Below are positions 52,565-60,021 of a DNA stretch of 64,000 nucleotides, one piece after another. Location of the stretch: assembly GCF_943181405.1 (NCBI RefSeq), contig NZ_CALPBY010000001.1, positions 186,001-250,000 of the forward strand. Direction: 5' to 3'. Both the position numbers and the translations under genes were made by a program. This stretch comes from Cellulosimicrobium sp. Marseille-Q4280 (GTDB taxonomy: Bacteria > Actinomycetota > Actinomycetes > Actinomycetales > Cellulomonadaceae). Position 1 is the stretch's first letter; every line of letters begins with the position of its first letter. A model generated the notes under the pieces. That model was not told where the DNA came from. It searched no databases and saw nothing but the letters and a program-made list of their open reading frames with translations.

Positions 52565-54913
52565 ATGACCGACTACGGCCACCCCCTCCGGTTCGGCACG
52601 TTCGTCACACCCCTCGCCGACGATCCCGACCTCACCGTCGCGCGGGCCGTGCTCGCGGAGGACCTCGGCCTCGACCTCGTGACGTTCCAGGACCACACGT
52701 ACCAGCCGCGGTTCCTCGACACGTGGACCCTGCTGACCTACGTCGCGTCCGCGACCGAGCGGATCCACGTCGTGCCGAACGTCGTCAACGTGCCGATGCG
52801 CCCGCCGGCCGTGCTCGCGCGCGCCGCGGCGAGCCTCGACCTGCTGTCGGACGGCCGCGTCGGGCTCGCCCTCGGCGCCGGCGCGTTCTGGGACGCGATG
52901 GAGTCGATGGGCGCGCGGCGTCTGTCGCCCGGCGAGAGCGTCGACGCGCTCGCCGAGGCGGTCGACGTGATCCGCGCGATCTGGGGCGAGGACGTCGCTC
53001 GCGCCGTCCCCGCGGGTTCGCGGGGCGGCGTCCTGCTGCCCGGCGAGCACCACCGCCTCGAGGGTGCCGAGCCCGGGCCGGCGACAACGCGTCGCATCCC
53101 CGTGTGGCTCGGCGCGCTCGGGCCGCGCATGCTGCGGCTGACCGGTCGGGTCGCCGACGGCTGGCTGCCGTCGCTCGGGCGCATCGGGACCGACGGCCTG
53201 CGCGCGGGCAACGCCGCGATCGACGCCGCCGCGGCCGCGGCCGGCCGCGACCCGCGCGAGATCACGCGCGTCCTCAACGTGTCCGGCGTCTTCAGGGCAG
53301 ACGAGGCGCCGCCGCGCGGCACGGGTCGCCCCGACCTCGTCGGGCCGCCGGAGGCGTGGGTCGAACGGCTGCTGCCGCTCGTGGTGGAAGAGGGCGTCTC
53401 GACGCTCGTCCTCGCGTCCGACGACGAGGCCACCACCCGTCGTTTTGCCGAGGAGGTCGTGCCGGCGCTGCGGGCGGCGGTCGAGCGCGAGCGCACGGCG
53501 ACCGGCACGGACACGAGCCGCGTCGTCCCGGCCGCGGTGCGCGGGGCGCGTCGACCCGGCATCGCGTACGACGACGTCCCCGCCTCGCTCGCCGAGCGCG
53601 CCGTCGAGCCCGGCGACGCCCAGCACGCGGCCGTGCGCTCGACGTACCTGCGCGGCGGCTCACCCGGCCTGGTGCTGCGCCCCCGCGACACGTCCGAGGT
53701 GGTCGAGGCACTCGCGTTCGCGCGTGCCCAGGAGGTCACGCGGCGCGTCCCGCTGTCGGTCCGCTCCGGCGGCCACGGGATCAGCGGGCGCTCGACGAAC
53801 GACGGCGGGATCGTCGTCGACCTCGGCGCGCTCGACGGGATCGAGGTGCTCGACGAGACGACCCGGCTCGTGCGGCTCGGGCCAGCCGCGCGCTGGGGTG
53901 ATGTCGCGACGGCGCTCGCGCCGCACGGCTGGGCCATCACGTCGGGCGACTCCGGCGGCGTCGGGGTCGGCGGCCTCGCGACCGCGGGCGGCATCGGGTG
54001 GCTGGGCCGCGCGCACGGCCTGACGATCGACCACGTGCGCGCCGTGGAGATGGTGCTCGCCGACGGGTCGGTGGTCCGCGCGAGCGACACCGAGAACCCG
54101 GACCTGTTCTGGGGCGTGCGCGGGGCCGGGGCGAACCTCGGCGTCGTGGTGTCGTTCGAGCTCGTCGCCGACGAGGTCGGCGCGGTGGGGTTCGCCCAGA
54201 TGGTGCACGACGCGTCCGACACCGCGACGTTCCTCGAGCGATGGGGCGCCGCCGTCGAGGCGTCGCCGCGCGACACGACGAGCTTCCTCCTCATGGGCCG
54301 CCCGCGGCCGGGCCAGCCGGTCGTCGCACAGACCATGACGATGGTCGACTCGGACGACCCGGACACCGTGATCGAACGCCTGCAGCCGTACGCGGCGATC
54401 GCGCCGCTCCTCCAGCAGGCACAGGCGCAGATCCTGCCGTACGCCGCCGTCGTGCAGGCGCCGCCGCGCGGGCCGCACGCCGGATCTGGTGAGCCGGTGG
54501 CTCGGTCCGGCCTGCTCGAGCACCTCACGCCCGCCGCGTCGGCGCGGCTCGCGGGCCTCGTCGCGAGCGGTGACACGTACTTCTTCCAGATCCGCTCCAC
54601 GGGCGGGGCGGCGTCGGACGTCCCCGCCGACGCGACGGCGTACGCCCACCGGTCCGCGAACTTCGCGGTGAGCGCGATGGGCGCGAGCCGCGCACGTCTC
54701 GACGCGCGCTGGGACGCGATCGCCGACGTCTTCTCGGGCTCGTACCTGAGCTTCGAGACCGACCCTCGCCCAGAACGGGTCGAGGACGCGTTCCCGCCCG
54801 CGACGCTCGACCGGCTGCGCGCGCTGAAGCGCCGCGTGGACCCGGGCAACCTCTTCCGCGACAACTTCCCGGTGCTCGGCCCGGACGCCCTGGACCTCGC
54901 CCCCGCGAGGTAG
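52565..54913 (+). CDS. LLM flavoenzyme fused to a berberine-bridge-type FAD oxidase
   Basis: 782 aa in two parts. Residues 1-320 are an LLM oxidoreductase paralogous to the preceding protein (LVTFQDHTYQPRFLDTW). Residues 350-780 are an FAD-linked oxidase with the PP-loop VRSGGHGISGRSTNDGG, where His is the usual covalent FAD site, and a C-terminal BBE end RRVDPGNLFRDNFPV. The second covalent Cys of bicovalent enzymes (G-x-C-x2-VGVGG) is Ser here (GDSGGVGVGG). ATG 52565 follows the upstream stop by 2 nt with GAGGAGG ahead. The stop is TAG within a repeat unit. It likely oxidises a small organic or alcohol substrate in two flavin steps. Confidence 0.9.
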   Translation: MTDYGHPLRFGTFVTPLADDPDLTVARAVLAEDLGLDLVTFQDHTYQPRFLDTWTLLTYVASATERIHVVPNVVNVPMRPPAVLARAAASLDLLSDGRVGLALGAGAFWDAMESMGARRLSPGESVDALAEAVDVIRAIWGEDVARAVPAGSRGGVLLPGEHHRLEGAEPGPATTRRIPVWLGALGPRMLRLTGRVADGWLPSLGRIGTDGLRAGNAAIDAAAAAAGRDPREITRVLNVSGVFRADEAPPRGTGRPDLVGPPEAWVERLLPLVVEEGVSTLVLASDDEATTRRFAEEVVPALRAAVERERTATGTDTSRVVPAAVRGARRPGIAYDDVPASLAERAVEPGDAQHAAVRSTYLRGGSPGLVLRPRDTSEVVEALAFARAQEVTRRVPLSVRSGGHGISGRSTNDGGIVVDLGALDGIEVLDETTRLVRLGPAARWGDVATALAPHGWAITSGDSGGVGVGGLATAGGIGWLGRAHGLTIDHVRAVEMVLADGSVVRASDTENPDLFWGVRGAGANLGVVVSFELVADEVGAVGFAQMVHDASDTATFLERWGAAVEASPRDTTSFLLMGRPRPGQPVVAQTMTMVDSDDPDTVIERLQPYAAIAPLLQQAQAQILPYAAVVQAPPRGPHAGSGEPVARSGLLEHLTPAASARLAGLVASGDTYFFQIRSTGGAASDVPADATAYAHRSANFAVSAMGASRARLDARWDAIADVFSGSYLSFETDPRPERVEDAFPPATLDRLRALKRRVDPGNLFRDNFPVLGPDALDLAPAR

Positions 54914-55140
54914 TACCTCAGGAACGCGAGGTAGTACTGCGGTCCAGCGAAGGCGGACCGCAGTACTACCTCGCGTTACCGGGGTACTACCTCGCGTTAC
55001 CGGGGTACTACCTCGCGTTACCGGGGTACTACCTCGCGTTACCGGGGTACTACCTCGCGTTACCGGGGTACTACCTCGCGGGACCGGGTGCTACCTCGCA
55101 GGACCGGGGTAGTACCTCGCGCTACCGGGGTACTGCTTCG
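54907..55140. repeat. 21-bp palindromic repeat array 2, between convergent genes
   Basis: Two plus-orientation units start at 54907 and 54928. Inverted units (GTACTACCTC) follow at 54963, 54984, 55005, 55026, 55047 and 55068, then 55088, 55109 and 55130 with one single-base slip. The units of each orientation point in the direction of transcription of the gene whose 3' end they meet. The first gives TAG to the LLM-oxidase gene; the last encodes the end of the BenE protein and its TAG. Confidence 0.92.
54923..54977. terminator. 23-bp perfect hairpin where array 2 changes orientation
   Basis: Arms 54923-54945 and 54955-54977 pair at all 23 positions around a 9-nt loop. It is made of one plus unit and one inverted unit, 10 nt past the stop at 54913. 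A bidirectional terminator is the simplest role, but the rest of the array is not needed for that. Confidence 0.7.
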
Positions 55141-56327
55141 GCGCCGGCCGGGCTGTCCTCCGGTGCCCGACGGCGCACGTGCAGCACCGCGTGGACGGCC
55201 AGTCCGGCGAGGATCGCCCAGAACGCCGCGCCGACGCCCCCGACGCTCACTCCCGCGGCGGCGACGAGCAGCGTGACGACGGCGGCCTCCCGCCCCCGCG
55301 GCTCCGCGAAGGCCCCTGCGAGCGCACCACCGAGCGCGCCGACGAGCGCGAGCCCCGCGGCCGCCTCGACCAGGCCGGGCGGTGCGGCGGCGACGAGCGC
55401 CGCGAGCCCCGCCGACGCGACGGCGAGCACGAGGTAGGCCCAGCCCGCGGTGTGGGCGGCGACCCACCGCCGCCGGGCGTCTGGGTGGGCCTCCGGCCCG
55501 GCGGCGAGCGCGGCGCTGATCGCGGCGAGGTTGATCGCGTGCCCGCCCGCGAGCGCCCCGGCGAGGGTCCCGAGCCCCGTCACGGTCATGGCCTCGCGCC
55601 ACGGCACGCGGTAGCCGAACGACGCCATGACCGCGACTCCCGGCACGTTCTGCGACGCCATCGTCACGACGTAGAGCGGCACCGCGAGCCCGACGACGGC
55701 CTGCCACGAGAGCGCCGGGGCGGTGAGGTCGAGCCGGGGGACGGCGTCGGACCATGCCGGCGCGCCGGCACCCGCTGCCGTCACCACGACGATCGCGAGC
55801 GCCACGACGAGCGCCACCGGGGCGGCCCACCGTGGCGCGAGGCGCAGGAGGACGAGCCAGACCGCGACGACCGGCGCGACGAGGAGCGGCAGGTCCACGA
55901 GCGCGCGCACCGGCGCGAGGCACAGCGTGAGCAGGACCCCGGCGAGCATGGCCTGCGCGACGGGCCTCGGGATGGCGCCGACGAGATCGCCGAGCCGGGG
56001 CCACAGGGCGGTGAGCAGCACGAGCGCGCCCACGAGGCAGAACGCCCCCACCGCTGCCGGCCAGCCGCCCGCGATGGCACCCGTCGAGACGAGCAGCGCC
56101 GCGCCCGGCGTCGACCACGCGAGCGTGATCGGCGTCCGGTGGCGCCACGTGAGCCACAGGATGCCGACGCCCTGCGTGACGCACAGCGCGAGCAGGCCGG
56201 ACGCCGCCTGCTCGGGCGTCGCGCCCACGGCCCGCAGCCCGGCGAGCACGACGGCGAACGAGCTCGTGAATCCGACGAGCGCGGTGACGAGCCCCGCGAG
56301 GACGGGCGGGGTGCGGTCGGACGGCAT
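55122..56327 (-). CDS. benE: BenE-family benzoate:H+ symporter-like permease
   Basis: 401 aa with about 11 membrane helices: LVTALVGFTSSFAVVLAGLR, ITLAWSTPGAALL, VTMASQNVPGVAVMASFGY, and GGHAINLAAISAALAAG are the typical BenE motifs. It moves benzoate or another small aromatic acid inward with a proton. ATG 56327 has GGAGCACC upstream. It ends in VPR then TAG within the last 21-bp repeat unit. The divergent XRE-cupin gene probably controls it; the symbol is by family, and benzoate is not shown. Confidence 0.88.
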   Translation of the reverse strand: MPSDRTPPVLAGLVTALVGFTSSFAVVLAGLRAVGATPEQAASGLLALCVTQGVGILWLTWRHRTPITLAWSTPGAALLVSTGAIAGGWPAAVGAFCLVGALVLLTALWPRLGDLVGAIPRPVAQAMLAGVLLTLCLAPVRALVDLPLLVAPVVAVWLVLLRLAPRWAAPVALVVALAIVVVTAAGAGAPAWSDAVPRLDLTAPALSWQAVVGLAVPLYVVTMASQNVPGVAVMASFGYRVPWREAMTVTGLGTLAGALAGGHAINLAAISAALAAGPEAHPDARRRWVAAHTAGWAYLVLAVASAGLAALVAAAPPGLVEAAAGLALVGALGGALAGAFAEPRGREAAVVTLLVAAAGVSVGGVGAAFWAILAGLAVHAVLHVRRRAPEDSPAGAEAVPR

Positions 56328-56342
56328 GCGGTGCTCCTGGAT

Positions 56343-56389
56343 CGTTCCGTTTCCGGAACGCTATCAGGCATCGTTCCGGAAACGGAACG
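56343..56389. promoter_or_regulatory. Perfect 18-bp inverted repeat between benE and the XRE-cupin gene
   Basis: CGTTCCGTTTCCGGAACG (56343-56360) and its exact complement CGTTCCGGAAACGGAACG (56372-56389), 11 bp apart. Each half also holds a smaller CGTTCC/GGAACG dyad. It lies between divergent starts (56327 and 56404) and just ahead of a TAGGCT -10 for the XRE gene. It is a strong candidate operator for both genes. Confidence 0.8.
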
Positions 56390-56403
56390 GTAGGCTCGGG
56401 TGC

Positions 56404-56967
56404 GTGAGCCACGACGACGCGTCCAACGACCGGGAAGAGGTCGCGCACGCCGTCGCGCGACAGCTCCGGGCGCTCCGGACGGAACAGGGCCTGTCGCTCT
56501 CGGGCCTCGCCGCCGCCGCCGGCATCGGGAAGGGCTCGCTCTCGGAGATCGAGCAGGGTTCGCGCAACCCCACGCTCGCGACCCTCTACGCCCTGGCCGG
56601 GGCGCTCCACGTCCCGCTCGCGGTGCTGCTCGCGGAGCGGGTCGGCACGCAGGTCTCCTCGGAGGGTGTCACCGCGCGCCTGCTGGACGCGCACCACGTG
56701 CCCGACAGGACCGCGGTCGAGGTGTACCACCTGCACCTCGACGCGGGCTCGCGCCGGACCTCGCCCCCGCACGGCACGGGCGTCGTCGAGCACCTGCTCG
56801 TCACGGACGGGCGGCTGCGCGCCGGGCGCGTCGGCGCCGAGGCCGAGATCGGCGTGGGCGACGAGCTGCGCTGGGTGTCCGACGTCGAGCACTCCTACCA
56901 GGCGCTCGGCGGCCTGTCGGTGGACGCGGTCCTCGTCATCAGGACGCCGCCCGGCGCGGAGGCCTGA
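56404..56967 (+). CDS. XRE-cupin transcriptional regulator
   Basis: 187 aa. Residues 12-70 form the helix-turn-helix (QLRALRTEQGLSLSGLAAAAG, GKGSLSEIEQGSRNPTLATL); residues 105-180 form a cupin (TSPPHGTGVVEHLLVTDGRL in parts, HSYQALGG). Such proteins repress transport or catabolic genes, often binding the substrate in the cupin. TAGGCT at 56391-56396 is 7 nt before GTG 56404, so it is probably leaderless. It overlaps the convergent PrsW gene by 73 bp. Confidence 0.9.
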   Translation: MSHDDASNDREEVAHAVARQLRALRTEQGLSLSGLAAAAGIGKGSLSEIEQGSRNPTLATLYALAGALHVPLAVLLAERVGTQVSSEGVTARLLDAHHVPDRTAVEVYHLHLDAGSRRTSPPHGTGVVEHLLVTDGRLRAGRVGAEAEIGVGDELRWVSDVEHSYQALGGLSVDAVLVIRTPPGAEA

Positions 56968-58145
56968 GGGGCGCGCGCGAGGAACGCCGCGCGCGTCGTC
57001 GCCATGAGGGTGAGCAGCGCGCGCCGCTGGCCCTCCACGCGCCACGCCTCGACGATCCCTCGCGCCACGCGCTCGTGCAGGAGCGCGAGCTCGGTGGCCG
57101 CCTGCTGGTAGTCGCGCATCGCGCGGGCCGCGCTCGGCCCGGCAGTGCGGCGGGCCCACTCGCGGGCCTGGCGGCGGGCGGCGAGCGTCGAGAGCATCGC
57201 GAGGTCGGGCGGCCCGACGAGGCCGGTCGCCTGGTACGGCGCGAGGTTCCGGGCGATCGTCGCGACCGTGCGGCGGCGGTCGGCCACCAGGACGGCGACC
57301 AGCGTCGCGAGCACACCGAGGCCCACGAGGTAGGCGAAGCCCAGGCCGAGGAGGCCGAACCCGGTCGAGCCGTTCCACAGCGCGTGCAGCGCGATCGCCG
57401 CGACGAGCCCGCCGATCGGCGCCAGGACCCGCCGCGGCCCGCGCGGGGTCATGGCCGCGCTCGCGACGCCGAGGCCGATGAGGGCCGTGCAGAGCGGGTG
57501 GAGCAGCGGCGAGACGACGGCGCGCAGCACGAACGTCGGGCCCAGGGTGTCCGTCTGCGCGGCGGTGATGAAGTAGGAGACGTTCTCGACCGCGGCGAAC
57601 CCGAGCGCGACGACCGTCGCGTAGATGATGCCGTCGGTCCACCCGTCGATCTCGTGCCGTCGGAACCACAGCATCCCGAACAGCACCGCGCCCTTGAGGA
57701 TCTCCTCGACCACGGGCGCGACGACGGTCGCCACCGCGTACCAGCCGGTCTCCGCGCCCAGCAGCGGGCCGGCGACCAGCTCGAGGCCGAGCGTGTTGAC
57801 GATCCCCGCGAGGAGCGTGGCGACGCCCGCGCCCCAGAGGAACGCGACGACGAGCGCGCTCGGCGGCTCGGGCTCCAGGCGGTCGAGCGCGAGCACGACG
57901 GGGAGCCAGATCCCGAGCGGCAGCAGCGCGAGCACGAGGCTCAGGCCGAACGACGCGCCGTCGAGCAGGGCGAGGGGGACGAGGCCGAGCAGGAGGCACA
58001 CGCTCGACACGGCGATCGCGACGATGAGGCCGACGGGCGCCTTGCCGGGCAGCCGCCCGTCCAGCACGGCGCGCGGGTCGAGGGGGAGCGGGCCGGGCCC
58101 GTGCGGCGGGAGTCCCGGCGTGCGGCCGGGCTGCGGGTGCGTCAC
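56895..58145 (-). CDS. PrsW family intramembrane metalloprotease
   Basis: 416 aa with about nine hydrophobic segments. Family motifs: VVEEILKGAVLFGML (Glu-Glu-x2-Lys), GFAAVENVSYF, LHPLCTALIGLG and ALHALWNGS (metal His). PrsW cleaves anti-sigma factors in membranes in some bacteria. The C-terminal 100 residues are cytoplasmic and basic. TACGAT at 58153-58158 lies 7 nt before GTG 58145 (leaderless). The 3' end overlaps the XRE-cupin gene by 73 bp, a large convergent overlap. Confidence 0.9.
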   Translation of the reverse strand: MTHPQPGRTPGLPPHGPGPLPLDPRAVLDGRLPGKAPVGLIVAIAVSSVCLLLGLVPLALLDGASFGLSLVLALLPLGIWLPVVLALDRLEPEPPSALVVAFLWGAGVATLLAGIVNTLGLELVAGPLLGAETGWYAVATVVAPVVEEILKGAVLFGMLWFRRHEIDGWTDGIIYATVVALGFAAVENVSYFITAAQTDTLGPTFVLRAVVSPLLHPLCTALIGLGVASAAMTPRGPRRVLAPIGGLVAAIALHALWNGSTGFGLLGLGFAYLVGLGVLATLVAVLVADRRRTVATIARNLAPYQATGLVGPPDLAMLSTLAARRQAREWARRTAGPSAARAMRDYQQAATELALLHERVARGIVEAWRVEGQRRALLTLMATTRAAFLARAPQASAPGGVLMTRTASTDRPPSAW

Positions 58146-58202
58146 CCGCGGGATCGTACGCACCCGGCGCCGGTCCGGACAGGGCTGTCCAGCCGGGTCA
58201 GG

Positions 58203-58264
58203 TGCCGAACCCCGGCTTGTGCCGCCATCAGCCGCCCGAGGGGCACGCAACCCGGGGTTCGGCA
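58203..58264 (-). terminator. Long hairpin between the hexapeptide protein gene and prsW
   Basis: TGCCGAACCCCGG (58203-58215) pairs perfectly with CCGGGGTTCGGCA (58252-58264); inner TTGTGCC and GGCACGCAA extend the stem with a bulge. It begins 17 nt past the hexapeptide gene stop. The outer TGCCGAACC motif also occurs at the 5' end of mobA. Confidence 0.65.
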
Positions 58265-58280
58265 GGCGAGCCCGTCACCG

Positions 58281-58724
58281 CTACGCGGCCTGCGACCACG
58301 CGGCGCGCCCGGCTGCCCGACGGCGCACGGTCGCGTCCTCCTCGACCACCGCGTCCGGCAGGACGACCGCTCCCGGCTCGACGACGACGTGCCCTCCGAC
58401 GCGCGCGCCGCTCCCGACGCGGGCGCCGTCGCCGACGCGCGTGCCCGGACCGAGGCGGACGTTGTCGCCGACGGTGACGTCACGGCCGACGACGCAGTCC
58501 TCGTCGAGCCAGCTCCCGACACCGACGCGACAGCCCGGCCCGATCCGCACCCCGGCCTCGACGTACGTGCCGTCGCCGAGGGGGACGTCCTCGGGGACGT
58601 GGGCGCGCGGCGAGACGAGCCCGCCGCCGGTGTGCCGGACGTAGTGCTGGATCTCGCCGAAGTCGTTCTCGACCTGGACGCGACGGGCGACGCGGCGGCG
58701 GGTTCCGCGGGCAGGCTGGACCAT
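58281..58724 (-). CDS. Left-handed beta-helix (hexapeptide-repeat) protein
   Basis: 147 aa. After a basic start (RRRVARRVQVENDFGEIQHYV) come about ten hexapeptide turns (VPLGDGTYVEAGVRIGPGCRVG, then VTVGDNVRLGPGTRVGDGARVG), as in acetyltransferases and gamma carbonic anhydrase-like proteins. No catalytic His is evident and the length is short for an enzyme. GGAGGTCAC lies before ATG 58724. Function unknown; it may be a partner or a degenerate acetyltransferase. Confidence 0.78.
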   Translation of the reverse strand: MVQPARGTRRRVARRVQVENDFGEIQHYVRHTGGGLVSPRAHVPEDVPLGDGTYVEAGVRIGPGCRVGVGSWLDEDCVVGRDVTVGDNVRLGPGTRVGDGARVGSGARVGGHVVVEPGAVVLPDAVVEEDATVRRRAAGRAAWSQAA

Positions 58725-58810
58725 GTGACCTCCTCGGGTCGGCTCGACAGGTTCTGCCTGACATAACGCCGATCCGGGGCGCAGGATTCCGGCGCACGGC
58801 GCCGGGTGGG

Positions 58811-59812
58811 TCACAGCGCGCGGGTGCTCGCGCGGACCACGAGGTCGGTGGGAAGCCGCAGGTGGGCGTCGCGCGGCCGACCCTCGAGGAGGTCGACGAC
58901 CATGCGCAGCGCCGCGGCACCCATCTCGTGGATGGGCTGGCTGACCGTGGTCAGGGGCGGGCTGGCGAGCACCGACTCGGGCACGTTGTCGAACCCGACC
59001 ACCGAGACGTCGTCGGGCACCCGCAGGCCGAGCTCGGTCGCGACCTCCATCGTGCGGATGGCCGACAGGTCGTTCGCGGCGAAGACGGCGGTCGGCCGGT
59101 CGGGCAGGGACAGGAGCTCGTGCGCGGGGGAGTCGGCGAGGTCGGGGCGGTAGCCGCCGACGCGCATCAGCGCGGGGTCGACCGCGATCCCCGCGTCCTC
59201 GAGCGCCTCGCGGTAGCCCTGCTCGCGGAGCCGCGCGGACTCGAGGTCCGGCCGGCCGCCGAGGAACCCGATGCGGCGGTGGCCGAGCGCGAGGAGGTGC
59301 TCGGTCGCGGCGCGCGCGCCCGCGAGGTTGTCGGAGTCGACGGTGGGGGCCCCGGACGGGCCGCGGTGCGGGTCGACGGCGACGACCGGGACCGTGCCGC
59401 TCGGCGCGACCACGGTCGGAGTCACGAGGATCGCCCCGTCGATGAGGGTGCCGGCGAGCCGTGACAGGTAGCGCTGCTCCCACCCGACGCGGTCGTCGCG
59501 GCGCAGCCCGCCGGAGTACGCGAGGAGCTCGTAGCCGGTGTCCTCGACGGCCTCGGAGATGCCCTTGAGGAGCTCGGTGGAGAACGGCTCGAACTCGGCG
59601 ACGAGGATCCCGATGACGTTCGTGCGGCGGCTGCGCAGGCTGCGCGCGACGATCGACGACTCGTACCCGAGGTCGGCGATGACCTCGTGGACGCGCGCGG
59701 ACGTCTCCGGCGCGACGCCGTACCGGTCGTTGATCACCTTGGAGACGGTGGCCACGGAGACGCCGGCGGTGCGCGCGACGTCGCCGATGGTGACCCGCCC
59801 GGACGCTCGCAT
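58811..59812 (-). CDS. LacI-family transcriptional regulator
   Basis: 333 aa. The helix-turn-helix reads VTIGDVARTAGVSVATVSKVINDRYGVAPET in parts (residues 7-50). The hinge and periplasmic-binding-like domain (NVIGILVAEFEPFSTELLKG; AVFAANDLSAIRTMEVATEL; VVGFDNVPES) follow. It is divergent from the sugar ABC operon and is the likely repressor of it. TAGGGT at 59819-59824 is 6 nt before ATG 59812 (leaderless). Confidence 0.93.
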   Translation of the reverse strand: MRASGRVTIGDVARTAGVSVATVSKVINDRYGVAPETSARVHEVIADLGYESSIVARSLRSRRTNVIGILVAEFEPFSTELLKGISEAVEDTGYELLAYSGGLRRDDRVGWEQRYLSRLAGTLIDGAILVTPTVVAPSGTVPVVAVDPHRGPSGAPTVDSDNLAGARAATEHLLALGHRRIGFLGGRPDLESARLREQGYREALEDAGIAVDPALMRVGGYRPDLADSPAHELLSLPDRPTAVFAANDLSAIRTMEVATELGLRVPDDVSVVGFDNVPESVLASPPLTTVSQPIHEMGAAALRMVVDLLEGRPRDAHLRLPTDLVVRASTRAL

Positions 59813-59872
59813 GGCATGACCCTAGCGCCTGCCCGCCGGGCCGGGCTGTCGCGACACCGGTCGGACCACGAT

Positions 59873-59927
59873 GTTTCGAAACCGTTATCGACAACGATTG
59901 ACACGACCCTGCGCGGCCTGCCAGTCT
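59873..59927 (+). promoter_or_regulatory. LacI-type operators and promoter of the sugar ABC operon
   Basis: GTTTCGAAAC (59873-59882) and CGTTATCGACAACG (59883-59896, one mismatched pair) both have the CpG centre usual for LacI operators; centres are 12 bp apart. TTGACA (59898-59903) follows directly, with CAGTCT (59922-59927) as a -10 at 18 bp. Binding here would block polymerase entry. Confidence 0.65.
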
Positions 59928-60021
59928 CGGATGCACCCGCTGCCGACGACGTGCGGCGGAACGGTCCCGGACGGTGCAGGGACGGACCTGCAGTCTCGAC
60001 TCGACGAAGAGGACGGATCCC

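Noticed and set aside
48947-54913. A single open frame of nearly 2,000 codons
   Set aside because: Only the part from 52565 encodes recognisable domains; the rest is the Arg/Pro/Ala-rich shadow of the deacetylase, GPH and LLM genes, kept open by high GC content.
50786-55140. CRISPR-like arrays
   Set aside because: The units are contiguous 21-bp repeats with no unique spacers and no cas genes nearby.
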